Positions 35,845-44,234 of a DNA stretch of 64,000 nt are shown piece after piece (positions within the stretch are counted from its first letter, which is position 1; every line of letters starts with the position of its first letter). The position numbers and the translations under genes are program-made. The notes under the pieces were generated by a model. It ran no database searches. It was given only the letters and a program-made list of their open reading frames with translations, and was not told the DNA's origin. The stretch is from Streptomyces sp. CA-278952 (lineage in GTDB: Bacteria > Actinomycetota > Actinomycetes > Streptomycetales > Streptomycetaceae), in assembly GCF_028747205.1 (NCBI RefSeq), contig NZ_CP112880.1:1178001-1242000 (forward strand). Direction: 5' to 3'.

Positions 35845-36670
35845 GGGTGTCCTCCTTCGGACGGGCGGTGGCGGGACGGCCGAGGGCGGCTACGAAGGAG
35901 CGGTAGCCGTCGACCGGGTCGGACCCGGCCTCCAGGCTCCGTTCCAGCGTGGCCACTCCGGCGGAGCCGACGATCGCCGCGTCCGCGCCGCTCAGGGCGA
36001 CGGAGGCGAGATCCTCGGCGGTGGACACCCCGAAGCCGACGGCTATCGGGGAGGCGGTGAGGTCGCGAAGGGAGCCGACGAAGGGCCCGAGGCCGGCGTG
36101 GCCGCCCTCGGGCGTTCCGGCGCCACTGCGCCCGTAGCGCGCGACCAGGTAGAGGTATCCGGTGGCATGGGCCGCCGCCTCGGCGACCGTGGCCGGTGAG
36201 CTGACCGGGTAGCAGGTCGTGACCTCCGGCAGGCCCGCCGAGCGCAGCGCCTCGTGGTGGGCCGGCCTCAACCGGGGCGGCAGGCCGTGGGCCAGGAGGG
36301 CGTCGGCGCCGCTGTCCGCCACGGCGCGGGCGTAGTCGGCGGGCGGGACGGTGCGCAGGCTGTGGCTCCAGTCGGCGAGCACCGCGATCCGCAGCCGCTT
36401 CAGCGCCGGTCGTACGGTGGCGACGAAGGCGAGGGTCTCGCGCAGCGCGACGCCCTGTGCCAGTGCCCGGTCGGCGGAGCGGCGCACGACGGGCCCGTCG
36501 GTGGGCGAGCCGGGGAAGGGGACGGCCAGTTCCAGGCAGTCGACGCCGGACTCGTCCAGCAGCGCGACGAGATCGGTGAGGACGGGCAACGACGGGTCGC
36601 CCGCGTTGAGGAAGACCGCCAGGCCCAGCTCCCCGCGGGCGCGGGCCTCGGCGAAGAAGTCAGCGGGCAT
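35807..36670 (-). CDS. tryptophan synthase alpha-chain homologue without TrpB
   Basis: A 287-aa TIM barrel. Both catalytic residues of TrpA are present in LELAVPFPGSPTDGPVVRRS (Glu of LEL, Asp of TDG), although the family's FSDPLADG is altered. YLYLVARYGRSGAG matches the loop-6 region, and phosphate-binding GFGVSTAEDL and VGSAGV are intact. TrpA cleaves indole-3-glycerol phosphate to indole plus glyceraldehyde-3-P. No beta subunit gene exists in the window, so it would release a free heteroaromatic, as stand-alone indole lyases do (inference). It overlaps TrpD by 11 bp and EctC by 38 bp. Confidence 0.82.
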   Translation of the reverse strand: MPADFFAEARARGELGLAVFLNAGDPSLPVLTDLVALLDESGVDCLELAVPFPGSPTDGPVVRRSADRALAQGVALRETLAFVATVRPALKRLRIAVLADWSHSLRTVPPADYARAVADSGADALLAHGLPPRLRPAHHEALRSAGLPEVTTCYPVSSPATVAEAAAHATGYLYLVARYGRSGAGTPEGGHAGLGPFVGSLRDLTASPIAVGFGVSTAEDLASVALSGADAAIVGSAGVATLERSLEAGSDPVDGYRSFVAALGRPATARPKEDTRAHPKHRDRQDR

Positions 36671-37676
36671 GGTCCACCCCGGTCAGCCGCTCCAGCAGGT
36701 CGAGCGCCGCCCCTTCGTCGAGCGCTGCGCCCGCCTCGGCAACCGCTTTCGCCCAGTCGTCGCGATGCCCGGACGCCATGGCGAGCGCGGCGGCGTTGAG
36801 CTGGAGGGTGGCGCGCAGGGGGCCGCCCGCCCGGCCCGCGAGAACGGTACGGAAGTGGTCTGCGGCAGCCTCCCGGGAGACCGGGGCGAGGTCGTCGGGC
36901 GATCCGTCGGCGGGGACGAGGTCGCCCGCGCGAAGCGTCAGCGTGCTGCCGTCGGGGAGGTGGAGGGTGTTGTCGCAGATGCTGAGGAGTTCGTCCGCGC
37001 CGAGCGGGTTGGTGACCAGCCACGTCATCGGGGCTCCCGGCCGGGCTGCGACGGCCCGCAGGGCGGGCGGGAGTTCGCCCCCGCTGACCCCGGTGACCTG
37101 GGCGGCCACCGGGACAGCCGCGAGGAAGGGGCCCACGGTGTTGAGGAACCGGCCGAACGCCCGCATGGACGTGGGGACGGCCAGCCGAGCGAGCCGGACC
37201 AGCTGCGCGGGGTAGACGAACGGCCCGGTGAAGGCGATGCCGTGGGCGTCGAGTTGGCCGGCCGCCCGGTCCAGTGAGGCGGCGAGCGGGACGCCCAGCC
37301 GGTCCAGGAGGTCGATGGAGCCGGTGCTCGCGGTGTGGGCGCGTGAGCCGGACTTGACGACCCGGACCCCGCAGGCGGCGGCGACCAGCGCGGAGGCCGT
37401 GGAGAGGTTGACGGTGGGCGGCCCGCCCCCGGTGCCCACCACGTTGACGGTGCCGGGCCATGGCGTCGCGGGCCGCGGCGGGCGCCGCCGGTCCAGTGTG
37501 CCGAGCAGAGCGAGCAGGGCGTCGGTCTCGGGCAGGGCCGCGGTGAGCGAGGCGAGGAGCGCCAGCGCGTCACCGCGGTCCAGTGCACCGTCGGCCAGCG
37601 CCTGCCAGAGCGCGTCCCACTGGTCCGGGCCGGCCGGTGCGCGCCGGTCGATGATCGGGACGAGGGCCGGGTGCAC
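36660..37676 (-). CDS. divergent anthranilate phosphoribosyltransferase homologue
   Basis: 338 aa from GTG 37676. The TrpD fold is evident: VNVVGTGGGPPTVNLSTASALVAAA (PRPP loop, with GTGGD changed to GTGGG) and the DE metal pair in LGADELLSI. The anthranilate-contact motif KHGNR is KSGSR here, so the His and Asn that normally touch the aryl substrate are Ser. That argues for a different amine acceptor. It should transfer phosphoribose to an amine using PRPP. It starts 3 bp after the carrier protein gene stop, so it is tightly coupled. Confidence 0.8.
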   Translation of the reverse strand: MHPALVPIIDRRAPAGPDQWDALWQALADGALDRGDALALLASLTAALPETDALLALLGTLDRRRPPRPATPWPGTVNVVGTGGGPPTVNLSTASALVAAACGVRVVKSGSRAHTASTGSIDLLDRLGVPLAASLDRAAGQLDAHGIAFTGPFVYPAQLVRLARLAVPTSMRAFGRFLNTVGPFLAAVPVAAQVTGVSGGELPPALRAVAARPGAPMTWLVTNPLGADELLSICDNTLHLPDGSTLTLRAGDLVPADGSPDDLAPVSREAAADHFRTVLAGRAGGPLRATLQLNAAALAMASGHRDDWAKAVAEAGAALDEGAALDLLERLTGVDHAR

Positions 37677-37679
37677 GGC

Positions 37680-37943
37680 TCAGCCGCCCAGGGGGGCGGC
37701 GCTCCGGGAGCGCGCGATGTAGGCGTCGATGGCGTTGACGCTGCGGAAGTTGTCGGGGTCGAGGTCGCTGTCACCGACCGCGAGCCGGAAGTGGTGCTCG
37801 ACCCAGGCGATCAGCTTGAGGACGCCGAGGCTGTCGAGGGCGCCGTCGGCCAGGAGGTCCAGGTCGTGCGGGAGCTGCGAGGGGGTGAGGTCGGGCAGGA
37901 ACTCCCGGACGATGTACTCGCTGATCTGGTCGGTGTTGCTCAC
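37680..37943 (-). CDS. stand-alone peptidyl/acyl carrier protein
   Basis: An 87-aa four-helix carrier protein with the phosphopantetheine serine in ADGALDSLGVLKLIAWVE. The overall pattern (YIVREFLPDLTPS, DLLADGALDSLG, IAWVEHHF) resembles RedO/PltL-type PCPs that carry proline. It is immediately downstream of the adenylation gene (98-bp gap) and upstream of the Trp-like genes. It is probably loaded by the adenylation enzyme after activation by the PPTase at 51909. Confidence 0.88.
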   Translation of the reverse strand: MSNTDQISEYIVREFLPDLTPSQLPHDLDLLADGALDSLGVLKLIAWVEHHFRLAVGDSDLDPDNFRSVNAIDAYIARSRSAAPLGG

Positions 37944-38041
37944 AGGGTGCTCCTTGGCGGGTTGCTCGTACGGGGTCTTCGCAGGGCTTCGGGGCCTGCC
38001 GAGGGGCTGCGGGCGGCCTACGGCGGGCAGGTCGGGCCGGG

Positions 38042-39544
38042 TCAGGACGCGGTCGCGGCGGTCGCGGAAGCGGTCACCGTCGCGAGCGCGCGACGGTCCA
38101 CCTTGCCGGTGCCGGTGCGCGGCAGAGGCTCGCGTACCGGGGTGATGAGACCCGGCACCCAGCCGCGGGCCAGCCGGGCGGTGCAGTGCCGTTTGAGGTC
38201 GAGGCTGGTGGCGGTGGAAGCGTGCTCCAGCCGGACGACCGCGACCAGGCGGCGGCCCTCGACCGGGTCGGGGACCGTGGTCGCCCCGGCCTCCAGCACG
38301 TCGGGGTGTTCCAGCAGCACCTGTTCGACCTCACCGGTGTGGACGGCGACGCCCCGGATCTTCACCTGGTGGTCGAGTCGGCCGACGAGGCGGAGGGTGC
38401 CGTCGGCGTCCCTCTCGACCAGGTCCCCGGTGCGGAACCACGGGGTGCCCGTGCCGCCGTCCGCCGCCGGGTCCGGGACGAACTTCTCGGCGGCCCGGCG
38501 CGGATCGGCGTACCCGGTGCTCTGGAAGGGCGTGACGACCTCCAGTTCGCCGCGGCCGGGCCCGGCCAGCAGCCGGCCGTCGGAGTCCCGCAGCCGGAGG
38601 CGTACGCCCGGGAGGGGGCGGCCCAGCGGCATCGGGAGGGAGGACGGCAGGCGCCGGTCGACCTCGTGGATCAGGCTGTCGTTGGTCTCGGTGCAGCCGT
38701 AGATGTTGTGCAGCCGGGCGCCGGGGACGAGTTCCGCGAGGTCGGCCAGCACCTGCTCGGGCATCACGTCGCCGGTGAACGCCGCGTGCCGGACGGTCTC
38801 CAGCGGGTCGCTGTCCTCCGCGCGGGCCTGGGCGCAGAGCAGGGCGTGGAAGAGGGGGACTGCCTGGACCACCTCGACGCGGTGGGTGCGCATCAGGCGG
38901 AGCAGCCGGGAGCCGCCGGCCGCCGTCGAGGCGTCCACCAGCACCACCTGACCGCCGTGGGCGAGGGTGGTCCAGACGTCGAGCAGGCAGAGGTCGAAGT
39001 TGAGCGGGGCGTAGTTGAGGACGGGGGTGGACTCGGTGATGCCGAAGGCGTCGGCGGCCCAGCCGGTGAAGGCGTCCACCGCCTTGTGCGGCAGGGGGAC
39101 GGCCTTGGGGATTCCGGTGGAGCCGGAGGTGGTGAGAACGACGGCGGTGCCCGGAGGCACCGCTCCTCCGCGGCGCTCGTCGCGGTGCGGGCCCGCCGCC
39201 GTGACGGTCGGCCCGGCGAGCGCGTACCGGCAGCCCGCCTCCGCCATCACCGCCGCGAGGTGGCCGGACGGCAGAGTGGGCGAGGGCAGCAGCGCGGGGC
39301 GTCCGGAGGCCAGACAGGCGAGGATGGTGGCGACGGTGCCGGGCGACTTGTCGTCGAGCACGGCGAGCGTGGCTCCGACGGGCACCTGTTCGGCGAGGCG
39401 GGCGCGGGCGGCGTCGGTCGCCTCGGCCAGTTCCCGGTAGCTGGTGGGGGTGCCGTTCCACCACAGGGCGGGGGCGTCCGGGGTCTTTTCGGCCCAGCGG
39501 AGTACGGCGTCGGCGGTCCCGCCGTACCGCTCGGCACCGTTCAT
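38042..39544 (-). CDS. stand-alone adenylation (amino acid-carrier protein ligase) enzyme
   Basis: A 500-aa ANL-superfamily enzyme from ATG 39544 (ATGA overlap with MaoC). Core motifs: A3 LTTSGSTGIPKAV, A4 NFDLCLLDVW, A5 NIYGCTETND, A7 WFRTGDLVERD, A8 LGRLDHQVKIRGVAVHTGEVE split around the hinge, and A10 PRTGTGKVDRR. It keeps the A4 Asp that binds the amino group of alpha-amino acids. The style matches stand-alone L-prolyl-PCP ligases (PltF/RedM) as I recall them, but I cannot verify the specificity code. It loads the neighbouring carrier protein. Confidence 0.87.
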   Translation of the reverse strand: MNGAERYGGTADAVLRWAEKTPDAPALWWNGTPTSYRELAEATDAARARLAEQVPVGATLAVLDDKSPGTVATILACLASGRPALLPSPTLPSGHLAAVMAEAGCRYALAGPTVTAAGPHRDERRGGAVPPGTAVVLTTSGSTGIPKAVPLPHKAVDAFTGWAADAFGITESTPVLNYAPLNFDLCLLDVWTTLAHGGQVVLVDASTAAGGSRLLRLMRTHRVEVVQAVPLFHALLCAQARAEDSDPLETVRHAAFTGDVMPEQVLADLAELVPGARLHNIYGCTETNDSLIHEVDRRLPSSLPMPLGRPLPGVRLRLRDSDGRLLAGPGRGELEVVTPFQSTGYADPRRAAEKFVPDPAADGGTGTPWFRTGDLVERDADGTLRLVGRLDHQVKIRGVAVHTGEVEQVLLEHPDVLEAGATTVPDPVEGRRLVAVVRLEHASTATSLDLKRHCTARLARGWVPGLITPVREPLPRTGTGKVDRRALATVTASATAATAS

Positions 39545-40389
39545 CGGCCGGCTCCCGTCGCGGGGCCCAGCCGGAGCCGGCCGCTCTTGACCGCGGTGGC
39601 GCCCTGGGAGCGCACGGTGAACGCGACGGTGTCCCCGGCGGCGGAGGGCGTGAGGTCGAGGGTGGTTCCCTCGCCGGGCAGGACCGGGCGGGCGAAGCGC
39701 GCGCCGACGGCCAGGACCCGGTCGGCGTCCCCGTCCGCGTAACGTTCGGCGGCCTCTTCCACGGCGAGCGAGACGAGGCTCATGCCGTGTGCGATGACGT
39801 CCGCGAACCCGGCTCGCCGGGCGGCCTGCGGGTCGAGGTGGACCGGGTTGAGGTCTCCGGCGGCGTGGCCGTAGTCGGCGATCCACGCCCGGTCGATTCC
39901 GAGGTCGTGGCTGACCGTGGCGCCGGGCGCCTCCTGGCGGGGCACGGCCGTGGGGACGAGCGTGCCGCGCGGTTCTGCGGCCCCGATGCCGACGAGCAGG
40001 ATGTGGGCGGTGAGCCGGGCCTGTTCGACGCCGGTCGTCCGGTCGGTGAGCGTGGTGGTCAGGGCGAGCCGGGTGCCCTTGGGTTCGACACGTACGGCGT
40101 CCAGTTCGGCGGACGCGTCGAGCGGGGCCCCGGCGCGCGCCGGGTGGTGCAGCTCGATCTGCTGGGCGAGGTGCACCAGGGAGTAGGGGCCGTGTCCGGC
40201 GGCGAGATCGGCGACGGTGCGTTCGGCGAGGGGGTGGGTGAGGACGAAGGCGGCAAGGGGGCCCGTCCCGGACCGGTCGGACGCCGGGCGGCCGAGCGCC
40301 CGGCGGGTGACGGTGCGGTAGTGGCCGGCGGCGCCCGCGTCGAGGAGCGGTGCGGACGGGTCGAGTGCGGATCCGGGCAGGGTCGTCAT
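39541..40389 (-). CDS. MaoC-like (hydratase 2) acyl-thioester dehydratase
   Basis: 282 aa: a double hot-dog protein with the hydratase-2 motif in YGHAAGDLNPVHLDPQAA and GFADVIAHGM (catalytic Asp/His) in the C-terminal half. The N-terminal half (LAERTVADLAAGHGPYSLVHLAQQ) is the degenerate hot dog. It would dehydrate a 3-hydroxyacyl-ACP made by the ketosynthases and ketoreductase of this cluster. The start ATG 40389 overlaps the ketosynthase stop (ATGA). Confidence 0.85.
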   Translation of the reverse strand: MTTLPGSALDPSAPLLDAGAAGHYRTVTRRALGRPASDRSGTGPLAAFVLTHPLAERTVADLAAGHGPYSLVHLAQQIELHHPARAGAPLDASAELDAVRVEPKGTRLALTTTLTDRTTGVEQARLTAHILLVGIGAAEPRGTLVPTAVPRQEAPGATVSHDLGIDRAWIADYGHAAGDLNPVHLDPQAARRAGFADVIAHGMSLVSLAVEEAAERYADGDADRVLAVGARFARPVLPGEGTTLDLTPSAAGDTVAFTVRSQGATAVKSGRLRLGPATGAGR

Positions 40390-41645
40390 GCGGGGGTCAC
40401 CACCAGGCTGCTGTTGTGGCCGCCGAAGCCGAAGGAGTTGGTCAGCGCGGGGCCGGTGGGGACGGAGCGCGGGGTGGCGTGGACCACGTCGATCTCCATC
40501 TCGGGTTCCGTTCGTGTGTGGTTGGCGGTGGGCGGCACCGCGCCGGCGTTCATCGTCAGCACGGCGACGACGAGTTCGACGGCTCCGGCCGCTCCGATGA
40601 GGTGGCCGAGTACGCCTTTGCTGGCGGTGACCGGGGGGCAGTGGGGCCCGAACACCTTGGTCAGGGCTGCGGCTTCGGCTCGGTCGTTGTGCACGGTGGC
40701 GGTGCCGTGGGCGTTGACATGGGCGATGTCCGACGGTGTCAGCCCGGCGTCGGCGAGCGCACCGGACATGGCCTCGGCGGCGAACGCCCCGTCCGGGTGC
40801 GGGGCCGAGAGGTGGTGGGCGTCGGAGGTCGCGGCGTATCCGGCGACCAGGCCGTGCGCCCGGCCGCGCCGGGCCCGTACGTCCGCCGCCCGTTCCAGCA
40901 CCACGAAGGCGGCGCCCTCGCCCATCACGAAGCCGTCCCGGCTCACGTCGAAGGGCCGGCACGCCGTGGCGGCCTCGGTACGGGTGGAGGCGGCGTTGAG
41001 GTTGCCGAACCCGGCGAGGGTGATCGGGGTGAGGGTCGCCTCGCAGCCTCCCGCGATCACCACGTCGGCGCGGTGGTCGCGGAGCATGGCCGCGCCGATC
41101 CCGATGGCGTCGGCCCCGCTGGCGCAGGTGGTGCTGACGGTGAGGGCCGGTCCGTGCCAGCCCAGTTGGAGGGCGATCTGGGCGGCGGCCGCGTTCGGCA
41201 TCGTCATCAGGGGCATCATCGGGCGCACCCCGCCGGGGCCTTTCGCGGCGAAGTTGACGGACTCGGCGTCGCTGGTGGTGCGCCCGCCGACGGCGTTGCC
41301 GACGATGATGGCGCAGCGGGCGGCGGGCGCCTGCGGCAGCCCTGCGTCGGCGTGGGCGGCCAGCGCGGCGGCGAGCCCGTAGCGGGCGAAGGGATCGAGC
41401 CGCTGGGCGGCCTTGCTCGCCAGCGCCTCCTGCCAGGGCAGGCCGTGGCCGGTGAGCTCCGGCACCCGGCAGCCGATGCGGATGCGGTGGCCGGCGGTGT
41501 CGAAGTGGGTGAGGTCGACCGCGAGGGAGCGGCCTGCCGAGACCGCGTTCCACAGGTGGTCGGTGGTGAGTCCGGCCGGGGTGACGGTGCCGATCCCGCT
41601 GATGGCGACGTCCGGCCGGGCGGAGCGTTCCGCCTCGTTGCGCAT
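40386..41645 (-). CDS. FabF-type ketosynthase
   Basis: A 419-aa beta-ketoacyl-ACP synthase II family enzyme from ATG 41645. The Cys-His-His triad is complete: Cys174 (STTCASGADA), His313 (NAHGTATVHND) and His348 with Lys343 (ASKGVLGHLIGAAG). It performs decarboxylative chain extension with malonyl-ACP. In this operon it may extend the pyrrolyl starter before alpha-oxoamine synthase acts, as the RedX/RedN step does in prodiginine assembly (inference). There is no chain-length-factor partner. Confidence 0.92.
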   Translation of the reverse strand: MRNEAERSARPDVAISGIGTVTPAGLTTDHLWNAVSAGRSLAVDLTHFDTAGHRIRIGCRVPELTGHGLPWQEALASKAAQRLDPFARYGLAAALAAHADAGLPQAPAARCAIIVGNAVGGRTTSDAESVNFAAKGPGGVRPMMPLMTMPNAAAAQIALQLGWHGPALTVSTTCASGADAIGIGAAMLRDHRADVVIAGGCEATLTPITLAGFGNLNAASTRTEAATACRPFDVSRDGFVMGEGAAFVVLERAADVRARRGRAHGLVAGYAATSDAHHLSAPHPDGAFAAEAMSGALADAGLTPSDIAHVNAHGTATVHNDRAEAAALTKVFGPHCPPVTASKGVLGHLIGAAGAVELVVAVLTMNAGAVPPTANHTRTEPEMEIDVVHATPRSVPTGPALTNSFGFGGHNSSLVVTPA

Positions 41646-41734
41646 GGTCCTGTGCTTCCTTCCCGTTCCGGTGACCGGCCGTCGGCCGTGGACACGGTGA
41701 ACCGCGAGCGCGGGATGCGCCGGCGGCGGGGAGG

Positions 41735-42949
41735 TCAGCCCGTCAGCAGGCCGCACTCCCCCGCGGCCTTGAGGAATGCCTCGGCGGCGAGCTCCACGTC
41801 CGTGTCCGTGTGCCGTGCGGTGACGGCGATCCGCAGCCGGGCCAGGTCACGCGGTACGGCGGGGGTGACCACGGGCAGCCCGATCACGCCCAGGCGGCGT
41901 GCGGTGGTGGCCAGGTCGTAGGCCGACTCGTCACTGCCCGCGATGAGCGGGACGACGGCGGTCTCGCTGTCGCCGGTCCGCATGCCGCCCGCGGTCACCA
42001 GCTCCCGGAACCGGGCGCCGTACCGCTGGACGCGGGCGACGCGCTCCGGTTCGGCGCGCAGCACGCGCAGCGCCTCCAGGGCGGCACCCGCCGAGGCGGG
42101 TGCGAGGGCCGCGGAGAAGAGGAACGGCCGTGCGGCGTATCGGAGATGTCCGATCAGCTCGGCCGAGCCGGCGACCCAGCCGCCCATGGAGGGGATGGCC
42201 TTGGACAGGGTGCCGAGCTTGACGTCCACCCGCACCTGGCGGCCGAAGTGCTCCTCCACCCCCAGACCGGTGCGACCGATGACGCCGAGGGCGTGGGCCT
42301 CGTCGGTCATCAGCAACGCCTCGTGGGCGTCGCATACCTCGCGGAGTCGGGGTAGCGGCGCGATGTCTCCGTCCATGGAGTAGACGCTGTCGACGATGAC
42401 CAGGCGGACTCCGCCGGGGGCGGCGGCCTCCATGCGGCGGGCCAGATGGTCGGTGTCGTTGTGCCGGAAGCGGACCACGGTGGCGCCGCTGAGGCGGCAG
42501 CCGTCGACGATGCTGGCGTGGGCGTACTTGTCGACGAAGACGGTGTCGCCCGGACCGACCAGGGCGCCGATCGTGCCGACGTTGGCCGCGTAGCCGGAGC
42601 CGAAGACGATGGCCCGTTCCCGCTCGGCGACGACGGCGACCTCGGCCTCCAGCTCCTCGTGCAGGGGGATGGAGCCGGCGAGGGCCCGCACTCCGTGGTT
42701 GCCGGTGCCGTAGCGGTCCGCGGCGGCCCGGGCCGCCGCCACCACGCGCTCGTCACCGGAGAGGCCCAGATAGCTGTAGCCGGACATCATCAGCAGCCGT
42801 CGGCCGTCGAGGTCGACGTAGGCCGTGTCGCGCTCGGCGGTGTAGGGGACGAAGCTGTTGCGGCGCTCGGACTCCCACTCCAGGGAGGACACGCGGCGCT
42901 GCGTCGCTTCCAGTTTGTGCGCGATTCTCCCCCACGCTGCGGATGCCAT
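41735..42949 (-). CDS. alpha-oxoamine synthase (AONS/KBL family)
   Basis: 404 aa from ATG 42949 (GAGAGGA upstream). Fold-I PLP enzyme: YSYLGLSGDERVV, GTGNHGVRALAGS, Asp in LLMTDEAHALG and Schiff-base Lys250 in KLGTLSKAIPSMGGW. The family condenses an acyl thioester with an amino acid, losing CO2, to give an alpha-aminoketone (biotin, heme, sphingolipid, prodiginine RedN/PigH). It is the first gene of the 12-gene operon, which marks it as central to the pathway. The amino acid used is unknown. Confidence 0.92.
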   Translation of the reverse strand: MASAAWGRIAHKLEATQRRVSSLEWESERRNSFVPYTAERDTAYVDLDGRRLLMMSGYSYLGLSGDERVVAAARAAADRYGTGNHGVRALAGSIPLHEELEAEVAVVAERERAIVFGSGYAANVGTIGALVGPGDTVFVDKYAHASIVDGCRLSGATVVRFRHNDTDHLARRMEAAAPGGVRLVIVDSVYSMDGDIAPLPRLREVCDAHEALLMTDEAHALGVIGRTGLGVEEHFGRQVRVDVKLGTLSKAIPSMGGWVAGSAELIGHLRYAARPFLFSAALAPASAGAALEALRVLRAEPERVARVQRYGARFRELVTAGGMRTGDSETAVVPLIAGSDESAYDLATTARRLGVIGLPVVTPAVPRDLARLRIAVTARHTDTDVELAAEAFLKAAGECGLLTG

Positions 42950-43358
42950 CGGCCGTCCTCTCATTGGTGACTGCCATTGCACACGGGTGCAACGATCTGA
43001 TGCGCCTCGAATTCAACGGCCTTCTCGCAATCAAGGCGCAACACGGGAGCAAGATCAAACAGTCACCGAGCTTCCGGCATGCGCCGGAGCTTCTGATTCA
43101 CCGCTCGTTAACTTCTGCAACTTTATTGCGCGGTTGACACGCACTCCTTTTGAACGAGAATGCTATTTACTCAGCCGTGGAGAAGATTTGACCAAGCTCA
43201 TTCCGGCCCACCGCAGACCCCGCACGGGACCCTCACGTCCGCTCGGTCCACGAGTCGCGCCCCGGGCTTGCGCACGGAACCGCACGCACGCCAGAAAGTC
43301 GACTTCCGTCTTCGTTGCCGCCGAGGAAGTCGCCTCAACCTTCTTGGGGGGATCGACC
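42950..43358. other. 409-bp divergent control region between the main operon and the SARP gene
   Basis: AT-richer than its surroundings and without a convincing gene. TTGACA at 43134-43139, then 16 bp, then GAGAAT at 43156-43161, make a plausible rightward promoter, giving a leader of about 190 nt for the SARP gene. The leftward operon promoter should lie nearer 42950; I could not fix it or clear SARP heptamer repeats by eye. Confidence 0.55.
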
Positions 43359-44165
43359 GTGCTCATCAGGCTTGTCGGCCTTGTCTCCATCGAACATGAA
43401 TCCGAAGCCCCGCGGGTCCTGGCCAGCCATCAGGTGCAGATCGCCCTGGCCCGGCTCTGCCTGGAGCGTCCTTCCGGCACAGGCCGGGAACAACTCGCCG
43501 ACACCATATGGCCGGATGGCCTGCCCAGCACCTGGGCCTCGGCGTTACGCAGTGTCGTCAGCCGCCTTCGGGCTCTCCTCTCGGAGCGGGAGAGCGCCGG
43601 GCCGGCGGTGATCGCACGCGGCGGGCGCTACCTGCTCCAGCTGCCGGAGTACGCCCAGGTGGATGTGGAGCGCGCGGAGCAGGCCGCCCTCACCGCGGCC
43701 GCCGCCCACCGTGAGGGTGACCACAGCACCGCGCAGCGGCTCGCCACCACCGCCGTGTCCCTGCTGCGCGGGCCGTTCCTCGCCTCCCACGAGAGCGAGT
43801 GGGTGGAGTCCGTCCGGCGCCACCTCAAGGAGTTGCGGGTCTCCGCTCTGGAGACCGCCAGCAGTTCCTCGTCCGCGCTCGGCGACACCCACCACGCCCT
43901 GCGGTACGCGGAGGAGGCGGTGCGCCAGGCGCCGTTCCGGGAGAGCGCCTACCGCTGCCAGATGACCGCTCACCGGCTGGCCGGGAACAGAGCCGAGGCC
44001 CTGCGTATATACCAGCAGTTGCGCGTCATCCTCGCCGAGGAGCTGGGCTGCGATCCGAGCCCCGAGAGCGAGGCCGCCTACCTGGGCCTGCTGGAGCGGA
44101 CCCGGCTCCCGGTCTCTCCCGCCGGGGCGGGGTGGGAAACGATGTCAGCGCACCGGCCGACCTGA
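43359..44165 (+). CDS. SARP-type (BTAD) pathway-specific activator
   Basis: 268 aa from GTG 43359 after TTGGGGGGATCGACC. The N-terminal OmpR-like winged helix (IRLVGLVSIEHESEAPRVLA, LADTIWPDGLPSTWASALRSVVSRLRALL in part) is followed by the bacterial transcriptional activation domain (LLRGPFLASHESEWVESVRRHLKEL, then AYRCQMTAHRLAGNRAEALRIY). There is no ATPase domain, so it is a short SARP like ActII-4/RedD. It most probably activates the divergent AONS operon and other cluster promoters. An earlier in-frame start is possible but lacks homology. Confidence 0.87.
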   Translation: MLIRLVGLVSIEHESEAPRVLASHQVQIALARLCLERPSGTGREQLADTIWPDGLPSTWASALRSVVSRLRALLSERESAGPAVIARGGRYLLQLPEYAQVDVERAEQAALTAAAAHREGDHSTAQRLATTAVSLLRGPFLASHESEWVESVRRHLKELRVSALETASSSSSALGDTHHALRYAEEAVRQAPFRESAYRCQMTAHRLAGNRAEALRIYQQLRVILAEELGCDPSPESEAAYLGLLERTRLPVSPAGAGWETMSAHRPT

Positions 44166-44172
44166 ACCCTGA

Positions 44173-44217
44173 ACGGCATCGGGGAGGAACGCGGTCCGCG
44201 TTCCTCCCCGATGCCGT
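44173..44217. terminator. 45-bp perfect palindrome between the SARP and ketoreductase genes
   Basis: Two 22-bp arms (44173-44194 and 44196-44217) are exact reverse complements around a single central T, in the 69 bp between the convergent stops at 44165 and 44235. It is a strong bidirectional terminator. Confidence 0.8.
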
Positions 44218-44234
44218 CCTGCCGCGGCGCCGGC

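Noticed and set aside
32611..37676. Housekeeping tryptophan operon
   Set aside because: trpE, trpG and trpB are missing, gene order is unusual and key substrate residues are changed; the set is interleaved with secondary-metabolism genes.
42858..43358. N-terminal extension of the SARP frame
   Set aside because: It overlaps the AONS start on the other strand and lacks SARP homology; the winged-helix domain begins at GTG 43359.
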